Part shown: positions 46,527 through 59,276 of the stretch, one piece after another | Position numbering within the stretch: position 1 is the stretch's first letter | Layout: every line of letters starts with the position of its first letter | Assembly (NCBI RefSeq): GCF_963082655.1 | Contig: NC_081555.1 | Span: forward strand, 185,711,424 to 185,775,423 | DNA from: Stomoxys calcitrans | Taxonomy: Eukaryota; Arthropoda; Insecta; Diptera; Muscidae | Direction of reading: 5' to 3' | Length of the DNA stretch: 64,000 nt | Program-made: the position numbers and the translations under genes | Notes under the pieces: model-generated | The model's input: the letters and a program-made list of their open reading frames with translations, nothing else | Databases searched by the model: none | Told to the model about the DNA's origin: nothing

Positions 46527-48647
46527 TCATGTACTTCCATCCTAAACAAAGTCCCAACATTATTCCCAAAAGAAGTTCACTTGTGGAAAAAAGAAAGTGC
46601 CGATTTTTTTCATGAATATGCATATTGTGCCCACAATAAATGATGCGTTTTTCCAAGGTAGCAACATTATACGATACATAAATATGCGAAATGCGACCAC
46701 GCACTTATTTTTGTTTTTCATACAAAATTTTATTCAGAATATTTTTAGGAAAAAAATCCCAAATCTAAGGTGAACTAAAATGCATACATTCAAAATTGCC
46801 GATCTTGGCCATTTACTGCATAAGTAAAGAATATTGTTGCCAATGAAATAAAACGATCAAAAATCGAATACACGTGGCCCGCGAAAATTTACAATTCGCA
46901 CAATTCGCTACACTTTTGGTTCATATATAGAGGCATGGATGGGGCTTAGGTTCGATTTATAAGAAAAAAAAATTAAAATTCTCCGAAACCATTTTCTGCA
47001 ATTCGGTATTGAGAAATTGTGTTACTAGTGTATATGATTTCTTACCATAGTTAAAGAGATAATAAAATCTTAACGCTTTATTATATGACCTACAACATTT
47101 AATATCTCTACACAGTAACGTAGTATATCGACAAATTCATTTTAGTTTCCCAGTTCATTGAAAGTTCAAATGTAAACATCATCGTTTCCCACAGTCATAA
47201 AACTCATTTCCACAATTTTGGGCAAAAATAGTCAAAATGGTGTAATGGTGCTTTTTGTCTGGCAACTCTGATCATAAGGTACATATGTACCTCCATGCTG
47301 TAGATGTGTTTCCATTTTTTTTTTTTTTTTGGATAGGAATTCGTCGCCGTTCTGTAAGTTTATCCTTATAATGGATAACATATTTTTTGAACAGATTTAG
47401 CTACACATACCCTCTCACACCTCATCGAGATGGTGGTGTGCAGTCGTTTACTCCGGTCTACTTGCAAGAGCAAAAACTCCAAAAAGTATAAGAAAATGCA
47501 GAAAAATGGAGAAAAAGATTTGTGCATAATGCAATATTTGCTTGGGGCCCTTTGTTAAAAAGGAATTTCGTTGTTCAAGGATGAAATAAAAACGTTGTTT
47601 TGAGGGATAAACATTGTTATTTTTTACGTCCTTTTTTCATTTTGCAGACACGACAGCCCCTAATGCCACAAACTTTTGTGGAACCAACCACATAGAAATA
47701 CATAGAGCAACAACGGCAACAACATCGGTGGCATGTTCTTTTCAATGACCGACCCGTCACACTCTTCCATATACCTGTGCATCCCCGAAACGTCAACCGA
47801 AGATGCAGGCCTTCAGCAATGTAAGACACATGATAGAAGTACTTAGAGGATACTTGCCAAAAAGAGCACTTTTTTCAGATGTAGTGCCGGCATCCGGGCC
47901 CTCCTTGCGTGAACAAAACCGCACGAGTAAGCTTCTTCACCTCTACCACTCGAGCCGCATGTGGCTAGCCGTTACCCCGGCCTTTCCGAATATTAACTAC
48001 AACAATGCAATAGGAATTTAATCATGTAAGTAAAGAAATGAACGAATGTACAGCCTGAAAATCTGACGAAATGTCCTTCCTTGCGTCGTGGCACATGTGT
48101 GTCTGCTTTCCGAGTGCTCCCTTAGAGTTTTCAACACACTGCTCATTTGCTCGAGAGGCACTGCAGTAAACCTCGTTATTAAAATGTTTGTTTCCCGGCA
48201 TGCCAAGCTACCTGCCATTTAATCACTATAATTGAATTACCCAGTATCCTGGAAACAAATCGTTTTCATTGTACAACCATTGTAGTGCTCTCAACTAAGT
48301 TTCGGCTAGACACAAGAATTGTTGGAAAAAAATAAATTTTCTGAAATTTTCATTCATTACAGTCTTTTGATTTGTAGATTTGAATTGAAAACAAATAAGT
48401 GATTGCTATCTCCTTAATGTGTAAGTAAAGACGATAGCAAGTATGCCGCAAATATGATGAAAATGATGATGCAACTACACACGTGTCTCGATCCCCGCCA
48501 TTGCCTTTCGATCTCATCATAAATATGTCGATATTCTTGAAATTATTTTACAAAAGAAGCGACGGGCAATACCTAAACTATATTCATATGCTTTATGCCA
48601 TAATTTACCCTTCAGCAGTTTCAGAGTACAGACAATGTAATTCAGAA
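46527..48647. other. Apparently single-copy DNA, no recognised gene
   Basis: A T-run lies at about 47317-47331. A minus-strand frame at 47617-47829 is cysteine-rich only by composition (codons from GCAACAACGGCAACAAC-type sequence). No host exon could be supported. Confidence 0.4.
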
Positions 48648-49600
48648 CAAGCGTGCTAAGTTCGGACGGGCCGAATCTTATATACCCTTCATCATGGATC
48701 GCATTTGTCGAGTTCTTTTCCAGGCATCTCTTCTTAGGCAAAAAAAGATAAAAGAAAAAATTTGCTCTGCTATTAGAGCGATATCAAGATATGGTCCGGT
48801 TTGGACCACAATTAAATTTTGTGTTGGAGACCTGTGTAAAATGTCAGCCAATTCGAATAAGAATTGCGCCCTTTGTTGGCTCTAGAAGTAAAATAGAGAG
48901 ATCGATTTATATGGGAGCTGTATCGGGCTATAGACCGATTCAGATCATAATAACTCGTATGTTGATGGTCATGAGAGGATCCGTCGTACAAAATTTAAGG
49001 CAAATCGGATAAAAATTGCGACCTCTAGAGGCTCAAGAAGTCAAAACTCCAGATCGGTGTTTATGGCAGCTATATGAGGTTATGAACCGATTTGAAGCTT
49101 ATTTGACACAGTTGCTGAAAGTAAGAATAAAATACGTCATGCAAAATTTCAGCCAAATCGGATAGAAATTGCGCCCTCTAGAAGTTCAAGATGAATTCAA
49201 GTGACTTCTTGAGCTTCTAGATCTGTTTATATGAGAGCTATATCAGGTTATGGACCGATTTGAACCATACTCGACACAGTTGTTGGATATCATAAAAGAA
49301 CACGTCGTGCAAAAATTCATTCCAATCGGATAGGAATTGCGCAATCAAAAAGTCAAGACCCAAGATCGGTTTATATGACAGCTATATTTGGTTTTAGACC
49401 GATTTGAACCATACTTGGCACAGTTATAACTAAACACGTCGTGCAAAATTCCATTCCAATCGGATAAGAATTGCGCATTGTAGAGGCTCAAGAAGTCAAG
49501 ACCCAAGATCAAAGATATCAGGTTATGGACCGATTTGACCCATACTCGACACAGTTGTTGGATATCATAACAGAACACGTCGTGGAAAATTTCATGCAAT
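48648..49600 (-). mobile_element. HINE/DINE-1-like element, 3' end and monomers
   Basis: Starts with a shortened 3' end (CAAGCGTGCTAAG), hairpin GTTCGGACGGGCCGAA and TATACCCTTCATCATGG, followed by about six monomers. Instead of the normal 5' block it runs into the minisatellite at 49601. One monomer carries a small inversion-like piece (AAGTTCAAGATGAATTCAAG, about 49180). Confidence 0.75.
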
Positions 49601-51058
49601 ACGGACGGACGGACGGAAGGACGGACGGAAGGACTGACGGACGGAAGGACTGACGGACGGAAGGACGGACGGAAGGACGGACGGAAGGACGGACGGAAGG
49701 ACGGACGGAAGGACGGACGGAAGGACGGACGGAAGGACGGACGGAAGGACGGACGGAAGGACGTACGGAAGGACGGACGGAAGGACGGAAGGACGGAAGG
49801 ACGGACGGACGGAAGGACGGACGGACGGACGGACGGACGGAAGGACGGACGGAAGGACGGACGGAAGGACGGACGGAAGGACGGACGGAAGGACGGACGG
49901 TTTATATGGCAGCAATATCAGGTTATGGACCGATTTGACCCATACTCGACACAGTTGTTGGATATCATAACAGAACACGTCGTGGAAAATTTCATGCAAT
50001 ACGGACGGACGGACGGAAGGACGGACGGAAGGACTGACGGACGGAAGGACGGACGGAAGGACTGACGGACGGAAGGACGGACGGAAGGACGGACGGAAGG
50101 ACTGACGGACGGAAGGACGGACGGAAGGACGGACGGAAGGACGGACGGAAGGACGGACGGAAGGACGGACGGAAGGACGGACGGAAGGACGGACGGAAGG
50201 ACGGACGGAAGGACGGACGGAAGGACGGACGGAAGGACGGACGGAAGGACGGAAGGACGGACGGAAGGACGGACGGAAGGACGGACGGAAGGACGGACGG
50301 AAGGACGGACGGAAGGACGGACGGAAGGACGGACGGAAGGACGGAAGGACGGACGGAAGGACGGACGGAAGGACGGACGGAAGGACGGACGGAAGGACGG
50401 ACGGAAGGACGGACGGAAGGACGGACGGAAGGACGGACGGAAGGACGGACGGAAGGACGGACGGAAGGACGGACGGAAGGACGGACGGAAGGACGGACGG
50501 AAGGACGGACGGAAGGACGGACGGAAGGACGGACGGAAGGACGGACGGAAGGACGGACGGAAGGACGGACGGAAGGACGGACGGAAGGACGGACGGAAGG
50601 ACGGACGGAAGGACGGACGGAAGGACGGACGGAAGGACGGACGGAAGGACGGACGGAAGGACGGACGGAAGGACGGACGGAAGGACGGACGGAAGGACGG
50701 ACGGAAGGACGGACGGAAGGACGGACGGAAGGACGGACGGAAGGACGGACGGAAGGACGGACGGAAGGACGGACGGAAGGACGGACGGAAGGACGGACGG
50801 AAGGACGGACGGAAGGACGGACGGAAGGACGGACGGAAGGACGGACGGAAGGACGGACGGAAGGACGGACGGAAGGACGGACGGAAGGACGGACGGAAGG
50901 ACGGACGGAAGGACGGACGGAAGGACGGACGGAAGGACGGACGGAAGGACGGAAGGACGGACGGAAGGACGGAAGGACGGACGGAAGGACGGACGGAAGG
51001 ACGGAAGGACGGACGGAAGGACGGACGGAAGGACGGACGGAAGGACGGACGGAAGGAC
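49601..51058. repeat. 12-bp minisatellite (GGAAGGACGGAC)n with internal HINE piece
   Basis: Two blocks (49601-49900 and 50001-51058) of the 12-bp unit GGAAGGACGGAC are present. Scattered units are shortened to 8 bp (GGAAGGAC) or altered to GGACTGAC. The 100 bp between the blocks repeat the HINE monomer sequence found just before block 1. The normal HINE 5' block contains GACAGACGGACGGACGGACA, the likely seed. The long open frame on the minus strand (Pro-Ser-Val-Leu repeats) is only a reading of the array. Confidence 0.95.
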
Positions 51059-51716
51059 TTGGGTTTGGGAAGTCATTTTACTTAACCAAGTTTCTTCGCA
51101 ACAAGTTAAATAATCCTATAGGAAAAAACGTTTTTATTTACCCAATATAAACGTGATATAATGTTGAGTTCAACGCTTCCTTTAAACCCATATTCCTCAA
51201 CTTGAATAGATATTCGTTCAAAATAGTTTCGAATTTCTCAAATTTGAGTATAATTGAGTAAATGGTTAAAAACTTAAAAAATTAGAATGCAAGAGCGTCT
51301 GATATATGATTTCACTGCATACAAATATGGTCAAATCTGGTTTATGCACTCAGAATAATGATGTGAATGAAATAAAGTAAAACACTTGGCAAATTTTAAT
51401 CTAGTTTCCTTAAGTTTTGATTATCCCATCCGTAATTAGTGGCAAACAGCTCATTAACTTGGGTTTGGGAAGTCATTTTACTTAACCAAGTTTCTTCGCA
51501 ACAAGTTAAATAATCCTATAGGAAAAAACGTTTTTATTTACCCAATATAAACGTGATATAATGTTGAGTTCAACGCTTCCTTTAAACCCATATTCCTCAA
51601 CTTGAATAGATATTCGTTCAAAATAGTTTCGAAATTCTCAAATTTGAGTATAATTGAGTATATGGTTAAAAACTTAAAAAATTAGAATGCAAGAGCGTCT
51701 GATATATGATTTCACT
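51057..51716. repeat. 400-bp-period tandem duplication (1.65 copies)
   Basis: A 260-bp segment starting ACTTGGGTTTGGGAAGTCAT at 51057 recurs at 51457 with only two differences seen (AATTTCTC/AAATTCTC, GTAAATGG/GTATATGG). The 140 bp between them are not repeated. Direct repeats around a short core could also be short LTRs, but no TG/CA ends, primer site or target duplication is evident. No coding content. Confidence 0.8.
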
Positions 51717-51808
51717 TCGTATAGGATAAATAGATCTATGTTAGAAACTCTAAATAAAATGCCCTTAGAAACCTTCTAAGGTTTATTACTGATACAAATT
51801 ATTTAAAT

Positions 51809-52692
51809 CAAGTAAAAAGGCGTTAAGTTCGGCCGGGCCGAACTTTGGATACCCACCACCTCGGGAATATGTTTACATATATTCCCTTCATAAAAATCAG
51901 GTGAAAATTGCATACCTTATGTCCCATAGCAGTTATATCGAAATATATTCCGATTTGGACCAAATACTAATAAGTACAAGTCATTATTCAATTGAGCATA
52001 ACAAAATACCGATCTTTTTAGTAGCTATATCTAAAAATAAAATAAACCGATCTGATCCATATACAACATGGATGTCGAAAAGCCCAACATAAGTCACTGT
52101 ATCAAATTTCAGTTAAATCGGCCTTGTTTTGGGGCCTAGACTTTAAATCGAGATATCGGTCTATATGGCAGCTATATGCAAATCTTGGTCGATCTAGACT
52201 AAATTGCAGAAATATGTGGGGGGGGGGGGGGGGCTCTAACTTAACTCTCTGTCCCGAATTTCAGCGAAATCGGATAATAAATTTGGCTTTTGGGCCTAAG
52301 ACCCAAAATCGGAGGATCGGTCTATATGGCAGCTATATCAGGTTATGAACCAATTTGAACCATACTTGGCAGAGTTCTTGGAAGTGATACCAAAAAAACA
52401 CCACGTGCAAATTTTCAGCCAAATCGGATAATAATTGCACCCCATAGATGCTCAAGAAGTCAAGACCCCATATCGGTTTATATGGCAGATATATCAAAAT
52501 TTCAAGCGTCTAGCTTTACTCATTCGAAAGTTAGTGTGCTTTCGACAGACGGACGGACATAGCTAGATCGACTTATACTGTCATGACGATCAAGAATATA
52601 TAGACTTTATGGGGTCTCAGACGCATATTTCGAGATGTTACAAACTGAATGACGAAATTAGTAAACCCCCATCCTATGGTGGAGGGCATACA
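51809..52692 (-). mobile_element. Chimeric HINE element
   Basis: The 3' end belongs to the second subfamily (CAAGTAAAAAGGCGTTAAG, hairpin GTTCGGCCGGGCCGAAC, TTTGGATACCCACCACCTCG). From about 52330 the monomers and the 5' block (GACGGACATAGCTAGATC, CCTATGGTGGAGGGCATA) are of the first subfamily. A run of 16 G residues lies at 52218-52233. Confidence 0.7.
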
Positions 52693-52719
52693 AAATTAAT
52701 AAATAATGTTACATTAGCG

Positions 52720-53195
52720 ATAAATACCAACAAAAAATGAAAACTTTTTTAACAAAACACTATATGCGTATCGGAACCGATTTTGATGAAATTAGCAGAA
52801 GTGTAAAGATATTCTATGAAACAATCGTTACCAAATTTCGTGAGAATCGATAATTGTTGCTACTACGGCCTTATAAATGTAAATCGAGTGATACCTTTGT
52901 ATGGGAGCTATATCTATATCTGGACCGATTTGGATGAAATTTATCTGAGAACTTTCCATACCAAATGGAGACCACTCCATAACAAATTTCGTGCAAATCG
53001 TTTGAAAATTGTAGCAACTTCGATTATTTAAGTGAAAATAGGGCGATATAAATGTATATGAGAGCTATATCTAAATCTGAACCGATTTTCACCAAAACTC
53101 ATTGTATTTGATTGGTTAACATATACAGGCAGCCAGGCGAAATCGCGGCCAGACGGACATGGCTAAATCGAACTATTAGATAGTAATTCTGAGTC
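52720..53195 (-). repeat. Diverged HINE-like monomers and 5' end
   Basis: TTTGTATGGGAGCTATATCT, TCTGGACCGATTTGGATGAA, CAGGCAGCCAGGCGAAATC and GACGGACATGGCTAAATCG follow the family pattern but are diverged and lack both termini. Confidence 0.5.
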
Positions 53196-53769
53196 AGTTT
53201 GTACACTATACAACTGCCAAAGTGTTGGTTCCAAGTGTAACTTGAATTTTTTTATGAGCAATAAGTGTCATATTTATGTTTACTTTGTGCTCAAATTAAA
53301 TACTTTAACATGGAACCTTTCAATGGATTCCAAAAAACTAAATTTCTGTATACTTGGACGCCAAAAGGAAAAAATATAAAGGGTATGAGTTTCTCTATTT
53401 GCAAAGAAACATTTTCTGCGTTATAGGATAGGACATACATACGTACATAGGTCTATCAAATACTACACCCAAAAGACAGGTTTGTTGCCTGAACCATTTT
53501 TTTCCCGCAGCAACTTGTCTGTTGTGGCAACCAACGCACAGTGAGATAGTTAGATAGAAATAAATCTTTGAAATTTGAAATGGTTAGAAATGTTAGAGAT
53601 GGTTGAAATGTTAGAGCTTGGAAAAATTTCAAGTTCCTAAGTGGCTAGAGTTGGTGACCTTGGCATCTTCCTTGGCAAATCTTCATTTGTAGTCCGATTT
53701 TCAACTGGGGATAATTCTGTTAAATATTTTATTTATTAACACCAAATGCAATAATCATTTTAACTTTAA
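53196..53769. other. No recognised feature
   Basis: AT-rich DNA with no assigned content. Confidence 0.4.
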
Positions 53770-55430
53770 TATGATATATCAAGAAGTTTACTAAATCCGA
53801 AGTCGCTATGGCGATAAAATCTCTGAAATGAGGAAAAGCCCCAGGCTACCAGGAAGGCTTTAATTGCTTTACATTTATTTTCAACGCTTGCTTAATGTAC
53901 AATTTTATACCACCATAATGGAAAGGAGCACATATAACAATGGTCCAAAAACCAGGCAAGCCGGTTAATCAAGTAAAATCATATAGCGCGATAAGTCTGC
54001 TCTAAATTCTATTAAAAGTTTTGGAAACACTTTATCTTAAAAGATTAATGCCTTTGATTGAGGAACGGAAGCTAAAACCAGATCATGAATTCGTAAGAAT
54101 CACGGTACGATTGAGCAAGAACATCGATTGGTTGAAACGACCCATCATGCCTTCGAGTCAAAATAATATTATACTTCAGCATATATAGATATTTCACAAG
54201 CTTTTGATAAAGTATGGCATGAGGGTCTTCTATATAAAATCCGAAAATTTCTTCCAATCAACTATTACCTGTTTATCACATCATACTTACAAAACAGATT
54301 CTTCTATGTTCAAGAACATCCGATCTCCTCCTATCGGAAATGACCGTCATTGGAACTTTCGCTGATGACACAGCTGTGATGGCTGTAGACAAAGACCCTA
54401 TATTGGCAAGTAGATCCCTGCAAAACTATCTCAATGATCTTTGTTTTTGATTAAAAAATTGGGATATAAAAGCGAATGAGACAAAGTCTATCCATGTCAC
54501 ATTCACCCTGGATCAGGGAATATGCCCAATTGTAGAAATGAGCCAAATTAAAATTCCACAGGCAAATTAAGCTAAGTACCTTGGTTTATACCTGGATTCG
54601 AAACTAAATTGAACAATACATATAAAGGAAAAAAGAAATGCTATAGACATACAGGGTGGCTGATGAATATTGCTACAATGATGAATATTGCTACATTTTT
54701 TTTTCGGTGTATGGAATACATTTTTCTTTTATTCATGTTAAATTAAATTATTAAATTAATTATTAAATTATTATTAATTAAATTAATTAATTAATTAATT
54801 AAATTAATTATTAAATTATTATTATTAAATAGAAAAAAAGTTATTACATTTTTTTTTGGTAGCGGCTTTCATCAGCCACCCTGTACAAGCCAATAAGATG
54901 AAGTTTCTCATTGGCACTAATTCAAAAATTTCGCTGGAAAACAAATTATTGATTTACAAATGCATAATCAAACCTATTTGAACATTTGGCATCCAACTGT
55001 GGGGAACAACCTGTAATTCGAACATAAAAGTTTTGCAACAGTTCCAAAATAACCCGAGCAACTTAATAAACTACACGAAGATCTACACATAAAAACGATA
55101 ATAGACGAAATTTTATCACCACTTCAAAATTACAAACAAAGAATTCAACAACATCCGAATCAACTCGCAACATTTCTAATGACAAATATTAGTACTTTTA
55201 CAAGGCGCTTAACAGGAGGGCCTCCCAAAACATGCTTCTGCATACTCCGTAGATGAAAGCAATTAAATAAACCGAAACTTTTAGATTTAAAATGTAAATT
55301 GGGGAGGTCTTGACTGAAGATACCAATAAATGGGTTTACAACTGGGTAAACACCATTTCATTATATTAAACGAAATAATGTTACGCTTAATGTAAATATC
55401 TATACAAGATAGAAAGCATTAATAAATATG
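53770..55430 (+). pseudogene. Jockey-like LINE, degenerate reverse transcriptase
   Basis: The plus strand encodes, with many stops and frameshifts, blocks in the correct order for a Jockey-type LINE reverse transcriptase: GKAPGYQEGFN, FNACLMYNFIPP with WKGAHITMVQKPGKP, YIDISQAFDKVWHEGLLYKI, and after the nested MITE FLIGTNSKISLENKLLIYKC and FGIQLWGTTCNSNIKVLQQF. The A-rich end near 55430 (AATTAAAAAAATAATATATAATAAAA) may be the LINE 3' tail. The endonuclease part is absent. Confidence 0.75.
54652..54883. mobile_element. 232-bp MITE nested in the LINE
   Basis: Perfect 16-bp terminal repeats CAGGGTGGCTGATGAA are flanked by TA on both sides (54650-54651 and 54884-54885), so it is a Tc1/mariner-type MITE by target choice. 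The core is a very AT-rich run of ATTAAATTA-type repeats (about 54735-54830). The LINE coding order continues on both sides, so the MITE inserted later. Confidence 0.85.
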
Positions 55431-56090
55431 AATTAAAAAAATAATATATAATAAAACAATTTTAATCCGCATGGAATATACTTGTTGTATACTCCCATTA
55501 TCAGACGTATAATGTTATATAGCGTTGTAGTATGGTGAAAGGCAGAGTTATATGGTGCTTAATCTGGTCCACATACTAACCGATACTCAGTTGGATTCAA
55601 AAATTGTTTGATTTTGCCACATTTGCGCGGCTGTGTGGCTGACACCATCTCGTGGCTGTAGATGACACCATCTCGTGTACTTCATAAAATTTTACGGTAA
55701 GTTGTGAGTAAATTGCTGAATACTATACCGCCGATTACCTAAGGTTAACACCTTACAAGTATCTCCAGCTCTAGGAGCCTATGATTACCGCTGACAAATT
55801 CTTCTACATTCTCTCCGGGATTTGAATCCATGCGTTCAGCGTCGGAGCCGGATTTGGTGGCCTCAGATAAATAATGGTGGAATGACCAACGAAATGTAGG
55901 CAACATTTGATCATATTGATCTCTGGAACCTTAAAGCCCAGTCTAGTCTGTCTGCCCGAATGGCTTAAATATCTTCTCAGACAGGCACCCAGCGATTTAA
56001 TTTCTGAAGAACGTATTTTGGAATTCAAAACCCGTCCTCAACTATGGCGGGGCACTAGGAACAAACTTACAATCCCCAAAGGGGATTATG
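55431..56090. other. Decayed repeat DNA, no gene
   Basis: A short direct repeat, GACACCATCTCGTG, occurs at about 55648 and 55664. A SINE-like minus-strand fragment (GGGATTTGAATCCATGCGTT) lies at about 55818. Other sequence is unassigned. Confidence 0.4.
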
Positions 56091-56415
56091 TGGTCCAAGA
56101 ACAGTCTTACACTTCGTGTTCGTCATGACGGGTCATTGCAGATTGGTAAACATGCTGATAGACTAAATGTTTCCAGAAGCTGCGGGGAACATATGTTGCC
56201 AAGTTGCCGGGGTTCCCCTTTAGGTTCATAATACTTGGAAGACTTGTCTGATTTCGCGGATGTAAACAGTTGCATGTTTAAAGCTTCCTGAAGCGATGTG
56301 GCTGATTCAACGGTAGGAACTAGAAGGTATCATCCTCTTTTTTCCATTGTATCACAGTGGTCTTAAATGTCTTAGTGAACTCACTTGCAGACTGCCCATG
56401 AAACCTGATCTTACA
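56091..56415 (+). pseudogene. LINE 3' end fragment, R1/LOA-like
   Basis: Nucleotide phrases match the end of the LINE at 42340-42700: TTGGTAAACATGCTGATAGA, AGAACTTGTCTGATTT-like sequence, GGTTCAACGGTAGGAAC-like sequence and TGCAGACTGCC. It is shorter and more decayed than that copy. Confidence 0.6.
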
Positions 56416-59276
56416 TACTATAAAACAGAGTTAAGTTTTCTAATATAAGTTTTCTAGGCAAAGTAAGTTTTCTAATAGCAAAGTAGTTTGCAAATATGTT
56501 CATGTTTTCTTAAAGCAATGAAGCGGCGGCTGCATTTATTTTCAGAATCTTAATATGTCTGCATTGAAATTAGGTGAAATGAGCACAAATTTGATTTTCC
56601 TTTTACTTATAACATTCACAATCACATTTCCACACTTGCGGTCTGCACCAGAATGAATTCGAAATATGATTGGGTTAAAGACAACCCAGTTCTGGCACAT
56701 CAACATTAAATTAAACAAAGACATTTGCTTCAGAGGTCACAACAGCCGCAAAGGTATTTCCCATAATTCTTGCCACAAATCTGGTACACTCGAACCACAA
56801 CACAAGGATCAAGGAATGGAGAAAATCGCGACTAAAATATTTTATTGTGAGTAGTAGATGCTTGAGGATTGGTTGGCATAGGCAGCTCGGAAATCCTTTT
56901 CGTCATCATGCCATTCCGAAGATGATGCATGAAAGCCTCCACTGAACTGGTTTAGTTTTTGTGGCATCTGTGATTGCACGTCCCTGCTGATGTTCTACAA
57001 GCAAGTTTTCCATTAGTTCGCCATGATCATAAATCAAAATTTGAAATCTTCGTAATGACAAATACTTTCAGCACTCGTCCTAGTCCTCACTCTACTCAGC
57101 CGAGGTCGGGGCAGAGTTCATTTTCTCTTGGAGTCGAGTTAATTAATCATTTTTCCCAAATCTTACTTTGGAGAAACTTAACTAAATGCCAAATGAGTTT
57201 TACAAAATACACTTGTCAGGAAAATCTAAGCCTCCGCTGGAAGCCAAGACATGGAAGCAGTGCTGCCACATGTTTTGCCAAATGAGGAAAGGAGCGTGCG
57301 ATGAAAATTCCAATTCAATTCAAATGCACCCAATCGACTGGTCATTATTTCCATTCAATGGACGCCGACCTCAGCAGCCACTAACAATGCTGCTCTTTTC
57401 CAATTATAAGCCATGAATGTCACCAAGATTTGTGTGACCAAAGGGAAGGACTTTTGGTTTGTTGGCTTTAATTCATCCTATTTTGAATGGGGCATTGATA
57501 TCTATCCCTTTTGCTGGTAACACTGCTGGAATGGAGAAGTACATCAAAAGGTTGGCCTGAGGTTTCATGCCAAATTAACAACAAAATCCTTCAACTCTTT
57601 CGGCAAGCAAACAAGGCCACAAACCATCCCACACGCAACCTTTGGCAACTTTGGGTCAAATGAAGGCCGAAAACTACGGCCCCTCCGCCCGATGAATTAA
57701 AAAAGTTTAAATACATTTAAAATTGGTGTGTGTATGTGTTTGAGTCAGGAATGTGTACCCCGACCTCTTACTGGTCTGCTTGGGTCCTGTCGATTTCATC
57801 TCGTTCTTGTTAGTGAGGTTTTCCAGCCATGCCATCGCTATTTGTTATTTGCTCAAAACTTTTAATTGGCTCTGAAGCGGACTCTTCTCCGTTCTCTTCC
57901 ATCTTGCCTCTGCTCCCAATTTTTTTTTCATTTGCCTCCTTTGTTGCCATTTTGGTATTGCTATCCGAAATTATTATGGAGTAGATAATGAAGCTACTGC
58001 ATCATAAATCAAACTGTCAAAAAGAACTTAAACGTGAAAATTCGCATTATTAACACCAAAAATAAAATGAGCTGCAAAGCCATCTACACAAACTTGATTT
58101 CTTTTCCGTTTAGGGTTGCTGCCACTTTAGCAGGCCAAAGAAAAAAAAAAAAACACCAACGAAGACAACAGCAACTACAATGTTTTGTAACGATAACAAC
58201 AATTGCAGCGGCAACGACAGCTACAGCGGCCCTGAATGGCTGGCAAAAGGGCTTCAAGGAGGTGGTAAAAGTTAACCATACTCTAGTGGGCTATCATCCA
58301 CCTCAACAGATGCGAACAAAGGTGGTACATCCTTCAGTGGGTCTTGCTTACTTAGTAGTAGTGTGTGTGTGTGTGTGTGTGTGGCTGCGTTCACTGTTCA
58401 CAGCAAAGGGAGGGGAGGTAACGGGAGACGGGTGTTGAAACCTTTAATACAGAACAAATAATAAACGTATTACTTTACCCTCTTCCGTGCGATGTCTTTG
58501 TCTATTCCAATCTTGGTCATAAACTTCATCAAGGGAGTAGTGAACGAAAATCAAAAAATATGTCCAACTTGGGAATTCTCTGCAAGCCGATAATACACAC
58601 ACACACACACACTGACGCACTTACTTATTTGCCCATTCGAGCGGGGTCGCATCAACGCATACATAGTAACTTTATATTGCCAATTTGATAGGAACGTGTC
58701 CAAGAGAACATCATTGGTATTTGTAACCATTCCCCTGCACATCACACAACTCACTCTTCACCCTCCCTCCTTCGACGACCGATCACCAACACCCACCACT
58801 AGCCGCAGAACTCTGATTAATTTAATTTGTTGAAGAGAATCACATTTGTACTGTCAGATGTTCACTTATGTGAAGTTGCAGACACACACACGCATGTCGA
58901 ACACACACACATGTCGAAATTCATGTAAACGAGATTGTTAATTCAAGATTCAATTGACCAAAAGACACGGAGCAGCATAGACATGTACTTTTATGGTCAC
59001 ATCGGAGAACCGCATACCAAAGTTATGTTAACAAAATCGAATTACAAACCTTCCTCCTGCGAGTTGAACACAAACCCTCCATGGGGGACATTTTCAAATT
59101 GAGGCGAATATTTGAGGCCAACAACTAACTAAGGGATACGAGAAAAGATTATTAAAACTGTCATTATGGTCGCACAAACTAATCTTAACCTACTAACGGT
59201 TATTAAGCACACAGAAAAAACATTGACTTGAATTTGACCAATTAGACATGGTATTAAATAATAAGAAGATTTTAAA
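56416..59276. other. Apparently single-copy DNA with microsatellites
   Basis: GT run at about 58361-58382, CA run at 58594-58612, CA run at about 58881-58892, and an A-run at 58140-58153. Plus-strand frames at 56974-57285 and 58034-58438 have no recognised domain; the latter consists largely of CAA/GCA-rich and GT-repeat translation. This is the longest stretch without identifiable transposons, so a host intron or regulatory region is plausible but unproven. Confidence 0.4.

Noticed and set aside
47617..47829. Cysteine-rich 70-codon minus-strand frame
   Set aside because: The cysteines come from repeated GCAACAACGGCAACAAC-like DNA. There is no signal peptide or regular cysteine pattern.
49592..51076. 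494-codon open frame on the minus strand made of Pro-Ser-Val-Leu / Pro-Ser-Phe-Arg repeats
   Set aside because: It is a reading of the 12-bp minisatellite, which stays open in any frame without stops. It has no start context or non-repeat domain.
51057..51716. Small LTR retrotransposon with 260-bp LTRs and a 140-bp core
   Set aside because: No TG/CA termini, primer-binding site, polypurine tract or target duplication; a tandem duplication explains it more simply.
58034..58438. 134-codon plus-strand frame as a host exon
   Set aside because: Its content comes from A-rich, CAA/GCA-rich and GT-microsatellite sequence; no domain is visible.
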